NCBI RefSeq assembly: GCF_032854445.1
Contig: NC_088295.1
Span: forward strand, 87,319,836-87,383,835
DNA: 64,000 bases
Origin: Liolophura sinensis
Lineage: Eukaryota > Mollusca > Polyplacophora > Chitonida > Chitonidae
Direction of reading: 5' to 3'
Both the position numbers and the translations under genes were made by a program. This document shows, in pieces, positions 47,801-59,800 of the stretch. Numbering within the stretch: the first letter of the stretch is position 1; each line of letters begins with the position of its first letter. The notes beneath the pieces were generated by a model, which was not told where the DNA came from, made no database searches, and saw nothing but the letters and a program-made list of their open reading frames with translations.

Positions 47801-50800
47801 AATAGATACACACGAGTATATATTATATCGCAAATATTGTAATCGCAGTATATTGTTGTCTTTCTTTTTTGATTTGGAACACTGATGCGTATAAAGCTGA
47901 AACCAAGAACCCGCGGGAGACCATGTTTCATGTTGCTGTAACAGGCTCAGACCGGGTTAACAAGTGCCCGACTTCAATCCTCTGACTGGTTCAGCAAATT
48001 TAGATGTGCATGTACATGTGTATGATTGATTTAAGCAGCTACAACAAACTGGTGACTTTCATGTGGCAGGGCTAAGCACCCATGTCGCGCAGGGTACTGA
48101 AAGGTAAATCGTAGTTTAGTCCCGTCCGACTGGACATAGTCCAGACAAGGGTCTAGGCACTGGACTAATCTGGATATGGTGTGGATATAATGGGGCATCA
48201 GAAAAGCCTCCGGTTATCAGGTACCGAACTGTCATTATTTAGAATGGATGAGTGCTAGAAGAGGGCACTGTGACTACAAGGTAGTGTGAGCTTCCCGCTG
48301 TAACACACTCATCAGTGTACCAGGTTTTATTGGTCATTCAACTGTGCGTGTCTAATATACATGACGTAATTCAGAGCAACAGTGTGTAACAAACAGGCCT
48401 ATCGGTGAAACAATTATCCCTTCAGACTTAATCAGACTTCCCTAATCTCATCAGACTTCAGTCAAAGAGAATACTGTAGATAATCTTCATGTTAAGCCCC
48501 TATAATGAGTGTTCTGACAATTTTACAATCATTATCATTCCTTATCATGGCGTTTCATGCCAAGTCTCCGTTAAACTTGTTATGTCTATATGGTCTATTG
48601 CAGGCTCATAGTGAATCGTCTAGCGAGAAAAACAGCACACATAAATTCCCCACTGAAGAAATATGTAACAACAGCAACAACAACAATAACAGCAGCAGCA
48701 GTAACAGTGATCAATGCCGGAATTCCGGTTGTCCCGATACAGCATCATCTGACACAACGAGTTTTGATCCGAGCAGGAAGAGGAAACGAATGGATTCGGA
48801 TCTTATCCAACATTCAGAAGGTATGTGTGGGACACGTAAAGTCACATGACTGTTGCTTAATATGTGTAGAATATCGGGCAGTCTTTCGAAGTTCTGTTGG
48901 TTTCCAACGAGCGCGACACAGAAAAGATATTTGATTCTCAAGACTAGGAACGAATGTTCATGTTTCTTAAGTTTATATACTATGAATGGGGATTCCCAAC
49001 AACTCTCTAGTTCGACAGTCTGAAGTCATCCCATAACAACGTCCAGTGTCAAATCCTAATGATATGTTTCGTAACCTGTGGATGGTCGTGGGTTTCCCCC
49101 TGAATTTGCCCCGTTTCCTCTCACCATAATGCTGGCCACCGTCGTATAAGTGAAATATTCTTGAGTACGACGTAGAACACCAATCAAATAAATATAACAG
49201 AGGCTCCATGGCGATCTAACAGTAAGTTTGTTGACTTCCGTAAGGAATGTGATGTCGATGTTGACATCGACATGAAATGCCCTGTTAACTTAAAGAGTAC
49301 TACGCCTTATTCTTCGTGCGCTGTGGGCGGGACTTGCATCACAGCGCTCCACAGTGTTTAGGAATGACAATGAATACCTGGAATTAAACATAAGCCCGAC
49401 ATTCATCTTCTCGTCAAATTTGACATGACTGAGTAGGCGTAATAGGCCAGGACAATGCCACCTTTACTTCTGATAGGAATTAATGTTTGAATTGTCGAAA
49501 TTGGCTCATTCTCACGTGATGACTATTAGCGACGTGTTCTGGAGCCTTTATAGCCTATATAGAGCGTACTACGGTCGCATCGTCAAATTTATTCATATGA
49601 ACACGTATGTTATGAAAAACGGCAGAGCTTTGATTGATTCATTTATGTAATGACAAACCGTATTGCGGCCAGTGCCTTGAAATGACATTGGTTACATCCT
49701 TAGTTGTCGACATGACACAACATCTAAAAAGTTGTCAGGTCCTGAGTTTTACGGGATTTATTTCATACCCATAATTTCAAGCATCATTTCGGTTCACCTT
49801 CGCATAATCCGCGCAGAATTAAAATTATGATCAAATGATGCAGAACAGTTTTGGATCATCGTCAAATTTGTTTTCATCAAACCGGACAAAAGTGCATGAA
49901 TACATATGCTGCCGGTTTATCTGTGATTGAAAGCGGGTCTCAAGTCTGAAGTCAGTTCAATGAGGGCTAATGTGCGTTTAAGATCGGCTATAAGACAGAG
50001 TTTGATTTCATGTGTGATGTGAATGAATTCATGCGGCTAACAACCCCTCAGAAACGAATATGGTAAGCTAAATATCTATGTACAACACATTTTTTCATGC
50101 GCTTTGAAATTTTGTTTGCTTTCTACAAATATTCTTCATTTTTCTAATATGCTGGTTACGTTTAGAATATAGATATAGTTGTGAGGGACCTTTTTGAATC
50201 AGACATCTTCGTGGGGTACGAAAGAAAGCGACACTTCAACGTTTTATTCAAGAAACAGTATTTTAGGTTCAAATATTTTGATCGCTTCCCTGTTGACTAA
50301 CCATAGTTTTGAACCTTAAAGAAAGAAACGATACATTTCGTGTAACAATATGTTGTTGGGAACAAAGTGTAGCTGTTTACTGGTTCATTGCAGTCCAGTA
50401 ATCTATATAACGGTTCCAACACTGGTTTCAGGATAGGAGAGCTTGCTGAACACTCATGCCATCCAATTATTTGAAAAAAAAAGTCTTCTTGTAGATCATG
50501 ATCAGGGGACAAAGATGCTGCGCCGTGAATCCAGTGCTTCCGCTGGCATGTTGAGAGGAATGATCTCGTCTTACAGACAGGGCTATGTTGACGGATATGA
50601 TGTATTAATGTAATAGCCGGAGAAATTAGTTATGTTGCGGGAGGCGATGTCAGCGGGTGCACCCACCCCCTCCCCCACCCTCTCTTCTGTCATCGGGTAG
50701 ACGCGTGCGTCGTCAGCACACGTACGTGGGTAGGGCCCATAGCCCAGTTCTATCCCGCGGCTGATCCCCCCCACAAGGACTCTGAGCTGTAAATCGTTGC

Positions 50801-53800
50801 GGGTTAGACTTCCAGGACAAGTTTCCAAGAATGAACAATAATTCTCTTCATTCAGCTGTTGTGAGCAAGACACGTTCATTTGCCTTGTATATAGATATGT
50901 CAGCGAGCGCTCAGCGAAAATACATCCGTATATACGAGACACTCTTTGAACCTTCTTGTAAAATTGCCGATATACATTCCGACACGCTCTTTATGTCAGC
51001 CTGTCAGCTGTGTAATACTGTCCTTCTGCTGCACCTGATAGGCAGTTCCGTCAGCTGTGTAATACCGTCCTTCTGCTGCACCTGATAGGCAGTTCCGTCA
51101 GCTGTGTAATACTGTCCTTCTGCTGCACCTGATAGGCAGTTCCGTCAGTCGTGTAATATTGCCCTTCTGCTGCACCTGATAGGCAGCTCCGTCAGTTGAG
51201 TAATACTGCTCTTCTGCTGCACCTGATAGGCAGCTCAATCAGCTGTGTAGAACTGTCCTTCTACTGCACACGATAGGCAGCTCCGTCAGTTGTGTAGTAC
51301 TGTCCTTCTGCTGCACCTGATAGGCGGTTCCGTCAGTCGTGTAATATTGCCCTTCTGCTGCACCTGATAGGCAGCTCCGTCAGTTGAGTAATACTGCTCT
51401 TCTGCTGCACACGATAGGCAGCTCCATCAGCTGTGTAGAACTGTCCTTCTGCTGCACACGATAGGCAGCTCCGTCAGTTGTGTAGTACTGTCCTTCTGCT
51501 GCACCTGATAGGCGGTTCCGTCAGTCGTGTAATATTGCCCTTCTGCTGCACCTGATAGGCAGCTCCGTCAGTTGAGTAATACTGCTCTTCTGCTGCACAC
51601 GATAGGCAGTTCCATCAGCTGTGTAGAACTGTCCTTCTGCTGCACACGATAGGCAGCTCCGTCAGTTGTGTAATACTGTCCTTCTGCTTACACCTGAGAG
51701 GCAGCTTCGTTAGCTGTGTGATCCTGCCCTTCTGCCGCACGTGGTAGGCAGCTCCGTTAGCCGTGTAATACTGCCCTTCTGCTGCATACGATAGGCAGCT
51801 CCGTCAGCCGTGCAATACTGCCCTTCTGCTGTAACTGATAGGCAAACTGCATATTACGATGTTAAAAAGCCATGTATCCTTTTCATGTACAGGTTAAGTT
51901 TACCGCATCAACTTGGTTATTTCCTCTACAGATATAAATCTTATTTCACATTTTATTTTCACATTCGCGATTACTTTATTTTTCCGAGTTTTAAATAATT
52001 ATATTTTAGGCATCGGTGTTTAACGTCATATACTCAATTTGAATATTCCACTGTCATGATTACGGCAAGATTTATGAGATTGGGGACACCAGAGTATTAG
52101 GAAAGCACTTTACCAGGTACTGGTACGTACAAACCTCCTCACTTCATGAAAGCAGTAGCAGAACCAATTAACGGCAGCTGGATTCGAACTCCGGTACAAT
52201 CGATTAGAATGGTCGACAAGATACATACGATTTTTCCACGTGACCCTACATAACAGTCACATCTCGGTATAAATACGATAATTATCCCCCCCCCCCCCCC
52301 TCAATGAAGTGGAAGTTGAAAAGAACAGCAAGGGATATTTGGAATAATACGGGTATTCACTGTCCAAGGAACTGTTTTACACAGCAGTCGCAAACTACAC
52401 CTGGCGTAACTTCTATGACAACGTGTAGTAGACATATATGGTACTCTGGCCACTGCGCTAGGCGCAACTTTGCGAGAGCGTTGTAAAACAGGCCCCTGAA
52501 CTATCTAATACAGACCATTTCAGCTGCGAGTTCGGAGCCAGTTTCTGCTCATTATTATAAACAGGCAATGTGACAGCCGGGCTGTTAAAAATTAAATATC
52601 TTGAGAATGTGAAGTAAGTAAACCAAAGTACACAATACGTACAACCCAGATGATGAACGGCTCATATACCCGTTTATAGTTTCTACGAAGACGTGGATCG
52701 TGTTCTAATAGACATTATACATAGACCGAGCAAGTAAACATGTATTGAGGCAGAGGATTAAGTTTACATTGGAATATCTGTAGGTGATACATACTTGAAA
52801 CAGCAAGTACTTGTTTATAAATTTCCAACGATTCGCGTATCCCTCGTAATCATGTATGAGCATGTTGCAAATGAAGGCATATCGTGTGGACAACGTTGTG
52901 CAATAGTATTTATTATATTTTCTTGTGTGTATACCATGTATAGAGAAGTTTTGGAAGGCACAGGAAATTTCGCTAGAGGAATTCTGACCATAACAGACTG
53001 AAGTCAGGTTAGGGTAGGGCGCAGGAGGGGGTAAATTTACCTGTACAGACTGCTGCGGGGTGTCGGGATGGAGACCTGATCGATTGAGGGCCCCCCCATC
53101 AGGGCTCCTCGGTCACGGCACAGAGCGTTATGTCGGGAAAAGGAGAAAAATGCAAGAACTTGGGACGCCTCTCTTACACAAATGTTTACCCTGGCGCCTG
53201 ATCTCTGTTGTTTTTTCTTCTCGCTGTGTCCAAATATACGAATAAAGAATGCAAGACACGCTACAATGGGAGCTGCGAGTGTCTACATTTCGTCTGAGAC
53301 AGGCTGCAGGATTCGTTCGGTGTTCGGTGGACGCCCTTGTTGATTCTACGCACTCTGGGCTAACTCCACATTTTTATCCCATCGACGTCCGACCTTTCAT
53401 AAACGGCTGCCTTTTGATCCTGTTAGTATTACGCTTTTACTAGTCCGCCTTTTAAATTAATCATCCCATGAAATCCGACGAAGACTTTTTATCCAAAGGT
53501 GAGAACCGTTTTGATTTCGCTTCAGACTTGTGTGTAGTTGGCTCATCCTAAATCTAACATTGAATCTTATATATAAACAAAATAAGATATCGGATTCTCT
53601 TGTTATTTTGTGAATTTAAAAGACGCGTATTAAATATACACTGTATATTTAATACAGAGTTTCTTACACATGTGAGATGCAAGATATTATTTCCCATAAT
53701 TAGTTTTGTAGAAGAAAAGTATGGCACTGGCATGCATAAGGACGTCATTTTTATAATAATTTTGAAGAGAATATATATTTCGCACGTATATATATATATT

Positions 53801-56800
53801 TACAGGAATATCAGGGTTAAGATATAACCGTCATCATTCAGTTTCTAGGGCGGACAAAAATGTGTTGAGTAGATATAACTGGGTTATGATTTGCCGATGT
53901 GTTAATTTACTGGAGGGGAATTAGGCGGGGTGGGGGGGATACTAATAGGCATAAGAGCCGTTGAAACGGACCGTCATTAGGAACGCCAAAAATAATCGGC
54001 TACCGTTTGTATTTTGAAATCGCTTAAACATTAAATATGCCCACTGAAAAATCGTGTTTGATCAGTTAGACCCTATAAGACAATTTAGTAGATCTGATAT
54101 CAGTGAGAAACTATGTATACCCTGCCAACATTAAACACTAAAAACGCATGTACATTGAACAATGCTTTTATGCATCTCATCGGCCAATAATCATTTAGAA
54201 CCTTTTATTTGTCTGCTAAAAATCATTTAGAATCTGTCTAATGGACGATTATGTGTAATTGTTTTGAATACGCTGTTACGTAGACGTACAACGCGGAAGT
54301 GTTGCTGGCAGGCTGTTCTGTATATGAGCTGACAGCTGGAAGTTGGCCTTGTTCGCGCGTTGTAGGCTAGCTGGTGCCTTTAAGGCACGGTCACAAATGG
54401 AAGCCACCTCAAGCCTGTGGCCAATTCACACGCTATTTCACTCTCTTCGGCAGGTGCCCGCAACCACAGCATCGCAAGCCATTTTTTCGACGACATACTA
54501 AATCTTATATGTTATTTTTTTATGATTTCGAATTCAGTAAGACCTCTTCACATTTCTCTGCCATTTCTTCTTCTTATTTACTTATTAATTTGTTTTGTTT
54601 TTGTTTTTTTGCCTTTTTATTCATTGTTTTGCCGTGATAGTATTCTTCGCAAATAATGACAGTTGAGAATTCTTTCAGAAAATTTATGCATTGTGTTTGT
54701 GTAACATCAGCCGATGACCCTATTTCTGCGCAGCGAATGTGCCTTTCATCTGCAGGTGGATGTTATATGGTCATTTGTTAATATTTTTATGATCAGTACT
54801 ACAAATATTACACTTTTACATGAAATTTCTGGTTTGATTTTTCACAAGACTTCACGATGGCAAAACATCACCGACTGAGTGGTTAAACAGATATAAGACT
54901 GTGTAATGTACAAATTATGAAACATCTTAAAGGCAAGTAGGTTGGACAGCTTGTTTATTCTTGTTTTGCATAACACGTGGCATGTTAATTTAGCGTAGGT
55001 AGGAAGCTTCGAAAGAGATAAAAGTTGTAATAAAAGGATGATAACCCATGAAAGTGATAACTAATGAAAAGGAAACTTACATCGTTAGAAGCTTACATCA
55101 GTGGATAATTATGCGATAAACACGAAACTTTATGCTAAATCGGGACAGCGCCACTGAATTATAAGAAGTTTGAGTGATTTTAAAATTATTTCAAGAAGGT
55201 TTGCCTCTATGCATTGTTTTTTTTTTCTTTTTTTTTTGGGTGATATGTAAGAATTACCACGTGGAAATCAAGCTTTAAAAGGCGGCGCGGTTAGAAATGA
55301 TAATACACGTTAATATAAGAGGCTCTCACACCTGGTCAAAGACATGCAAATACGGGAGTATGATACAGAGGGCGGTCAGAGATTGGGGAAGGGAAAAAAT
55401 GGTGTGCGACACGGTGGCCGGAGAGGCGGAAACCGAGGACGGCCGAAACACAGGGACATCTCGACAAACAAAACAAGGAGGTGGGAAGACTTAACATTAT
55501 AACAGAAAAATGAAAAACAACGCAAACATAAAGAAAATACTCAGTTAGATTTGTTATTTTTTGGCCACAACATGATAGCCTGCATGGGAGTGCGATGTCC
55601 GAGAACGAGGAACTGACCACTGCCCGGCTTAAGACACAGTGCGTCTTAAGCTAGTTACAAGACCAGTGTCTATCTGTCCACTCTACAACTCACATTACCA
55701 AGGTAGGCCGAATGAGCAACATCCTCTTCGTGCAGAAAACGCATCAAGTATTTAACCGAAAACGTTAGATTTACAAACAAGTGTTTATTTATTTACGTAT
55801 TTCACTGGCGTTTAGCTCCGAATTGATGACTTTTTCACTAGAGCGATCGGCGATGATGTTTATTGATGACTTTTTCACTAGTACGATCGACGATATGCAT
55901 TGATGACTTTTTCACTAGTACGATCGGTGATGACATGTACTGATGAGTTTTACTCTAGTATGATCGGCGAAGATATTTGTTGACGATATTTTTTGACTCG
56001 TACTATCGGCGATGATATTTATTAATGACTTGATGATATTTATTAATGACTACGATCGGCGATGATGTTTACTGATTACTTTTTCACTAGTAGACCTATG
56101 ATCGTCGATGATATTTATTGATGACTTTTTTACTAGAACGATCGGCGATTATATTTATTGATGAAAAGACCCCAGCGGAGTGTCATGCACAGCAAACAAA
56201 GCATCAGCAAATACCTGAGGTATGGCCGAAAAAAAAAAACAAAAAAAAAAACGAAAGCTGGATCCCAGCCTGGGACCTCATTGGTCAGTCTTAGCTTAGA
56301 GGCTACGATAATAACTCTTTATTTGACTGCATGGGTCAGAAAGAAATGTCAAAAGATACTTTATTAAGCCTATGGTGTATTCCGGAAGCACTAAAGAGGA
56401 ACATCTTAACTAAAGCATAACATAATAATATATGTATATGCATACAATTTCGGGTCTTTAGATTGTGCATGTAGGCCTACTTTTAAATTTAACAACCTCC
56501 CACCCAACCTTAAGTCAGCCAAATTGTATTTTGCGCGATGTTAAACAGAATAGACTATCGAAACTATTTTATTTTCTACGTTCTAATTTAGGAACCGAAT
56601 CGTGAGTTTAACTGTCTTCCGCGTGCGGTAGTGGCTGCGCGCGTACTTAAATGTATGCCTCCAGCTTCTCAAAGCGAAAGCGAAAAGGAGTTGTTGCCAT
56701 GCAGTTAGGCGACTGGGAATTCTCCGTTTCCATCTCCATTTTGTGGTAACTATGACATCCAAAAAGTGATCCGATACATGTATTTATAGGGGCCTATTCT

Positions 56801-59800
56801 TTTTTTGTATCTGAGCGTGAAATCTGGAACTGAGCGTTTTAGCCTAATGATGGCCTAGGTCTGCTACTGGTAGATGAAAATGATATCGACCTCGCTGTTT
56901 ATTTTCAAATTTCATTAGCCTGCTCAAGCATGTACAGTACACTTACAGTAGGTCCGTATCCACGTTGTTACAAAATATTTGAGTGAAAACTTCAAAGCAA
57001 TGCAGGCGTACAGTGCTAGTTCTTGCGAATGTGAACAGTATGAGACTTCTTTATCAGTGAAGTTAGGGGCTAATTACCATGTACTGGTATATAGAGAGCT
57101 TTTTCTGCCGACCGTCTAGTTTCAAAAACTTGATGATGAAAATGTACATTAATATGATGACGTGATACTTTGAGTAAAAGTCCTGTTACACGTATGGATG
57201 GTAGGCCTATGTTCCATGTGAACTGAAATTAAGTCGTTGTTGTTGTTATTAAAGCCCAAAATATCAATATGCTTTTATAAAATTTGAGTAAAGTATTAAT
57301 TTTGAGTTTGTGACACCCTGCAACATAGTTTTGTATGTTCTTTTATAAGATTTTAAATCACCTGTAGTGGCATTTAGAGGTAAGGTCCTGATCAATCTGG
57401 GAGACATGCCTGGGAATGTTCTGAGTTTGTGGGTACAGGGGTTAGGAGGCTAATTTTAACTTTTACGTTTTTACACCCAACCGTTCGTTTTCAGGATAAA
57501 AGTCTGGCTGTGACATGTAAACTTCACGGTGTTTTAAATTTATTATTTAATTTATCTCAGCAACAGCTGCCCTATATGCATGCAGTTGTCAGCTTAAGGA
57601 GTTAATAGCCTACTAGAAAAGGTTATGCCTATCACTTTACAAGTAATACTGGTATTAAAAGGCCAAACAGCATGGCTGTAGTGGACTTGTCATGTATAAA
57701 TATACATGTTAAATAATACAGCTAATGTTTAGTTAGTTTGAACATAAATGTATTAAACTTACAGTTTGCCTTAATCGTTTATGCACTGTGAGTAATTGCT
57801 TTGTGTTTGCTGCTTCCCATGCTGTTACCTGATGGAAATGATGAGGACAGAGCCCTATGTTTTTTATGTACAGACTATTACCCAGGTCTGTTGACTGGTA
57901 TCATGATGAAATCTGCCAGCAATATGTCAACTGGCATGGCGCTAATCAGTAGGTTATTTTGCTAAGCGTTTAGATCAAGACTTGATGGCACAGATTTGAA
58001 TTGTGTCACGATCTACTAAAAGTTTCTCGCCTACCCCACATGCCTTGTAATACACAACAGATTTGTCCAAATTAGTCCAGGAAATGCTGAATTTCCACCA
58101 TTTGTGTCTGACTCTTTAAAAAAAAGAGTTCTAAGCAAAGTTTAGTGAGAAAAAGTATAGTTGTGATTGAAGAGTAAAAGTTGGAAAGGCCGATGTAGTG
58201 GAGTGATGGTGTGTATGTTTACCATATGTGAATTGCCGCAGATCATTGTGCGCTGGGGCCAGAAGCTGTAATTGTTACTCGGGCGTCTTTGTTGTGGCCA
58301 GCTGTGGGGCGTATGGTCAGCAGATGTCCCGATGTTCACACCCAGCCCTGACCTGCGGAATCACCTTCTCAGTTTAACCATCACAACTCCTTTGTGCATC
58401 TGTGTGCACAAGTGCAACCATTGTTATCTTGATAACTCAAAACTGATGCATGTTACATAAAACCCATGACACAAGTACCTCAAATGTAATATCAGTATAC
58501 GATACTTCTCTAGAGCAGAGGACTTCAGAGCAACACACTGTAGACCTATTTAGTCTTCAGTAGCAGGAAATTACGTCCGTATTTTTAGTGAGTGAGTGCT
58601 TGGTGTTTAATGTCGTATGACGACGACTGTATTTTTAAGTTACTATGAAAGCATACTTCTTTACAGGTATATTCATCAAAAATGAAGATTTTGCTGATCA
58701 ATTAATTAATTTTCAACAGGTTCGTATTTTATAAATGCACATATTGGAGTGAATTTTGGCTCTGGATAATGTTAAGCATTAATAAATTAATAAGTAAAGA
58801 AACTTATTTAAAATTATATTATATTGTATTTTGTTCAAGTAACTTTTGGAGGGAAAACTTTTGCACAAGTGTGATGGACATATAATCTTCATTTTCTGCA
58901 AAAAATGTCTTGATAAGATTTGACATCAGTAATAAACAATTGATATTAAATATCAAAGATAACATTTATTAAATATTATGTGCATTACCCATTATAGTCA
59001 CAATTTATTCTTCCATTCAGAAACTTAAATTTAAAATATTAAAATTAATTTGAAAAGTAGTTAATAATTATGTTTAATGCAGTCTTTAGTGATTCAATGA
59101 ACACTCATAATATTTTTTTTGTAATACTTGTAATTCCCATATTGACAGGTACATGTATGTTAATTGTGTAACTATGTATTGTGAGGTTTAATTAAATGAA
59201 TTAAGTTAAATGTTTGTGTTACTTGTGTTGTTCTGGGTGTTGACTGGCCAACTCCCAGATATGCCTGGCTTAATGCAGGTTTGTCCACACCTATATATGT
59301 CTAACCTCTGTGGTTGATCAGGATGGAGGAATTAACTGTACATTACGTTCATATGTAGTTAAACAGCCAGCTAGATGTCATCAAAGTGAAAACCAAAAAT
59401 TGATTAGCAACATTAAATATTTGTAGCTTATTTGAACAAAGGTAAAAATAAATACCAAGTAAAACAAAGCTTAAGAGGGCCCTTTTTGTAAAGTTATGCA
59501 ATTACCATTTAATGTTTATACATAATGTACAGCTTATGTGGAACATATGGTGATATCATACTCCACTGGGGGCTGTTCAGAAATGTTAAAACTAAAGTGG
59601 GCTTAAATCTTTAGACCTTTATTACGAGAGTTTAACGCTAATGAGGGTAAAGCCTACTGGGCAGATAAATGCACATGGACATGCGTCTTAATACATGTAA
59701 GAGCTGATCGAGACTGTTCATATTGGCAAACTAAATTACTGGATTTCACCGAAAGTTTAGCAGTTTTCAAGTGACAATTTTTTATGACAATTTATTCATC

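Larger units (their letters stand above)
41805..48603 (+). other. ETV intron 1 (6.8 kb)
   Basis: Unique AT-rich sequence with a small SINE-A remnant (43196-43258) and a possible regulatory patch at 44760-44900. No further coding exon was recognised, although a small phase 0 exon could be missed. It ends in ATATGGTCTATTGCAG. Confidence 0.7.

Noticed and set aside
48505-48603. Upstream ATG continuing into ETV exon 2
   Set aside because: The frame is open by chance through the intron end; a strong TCTATTGCAG acceptor stands at 48603, and the phase fits exon 1.
50583-50942. Minus-strand open frame of 119 codons
   Set aside because: No family recognised, lies in ETV intron 2, GC-richer stretch where stops are rarer.
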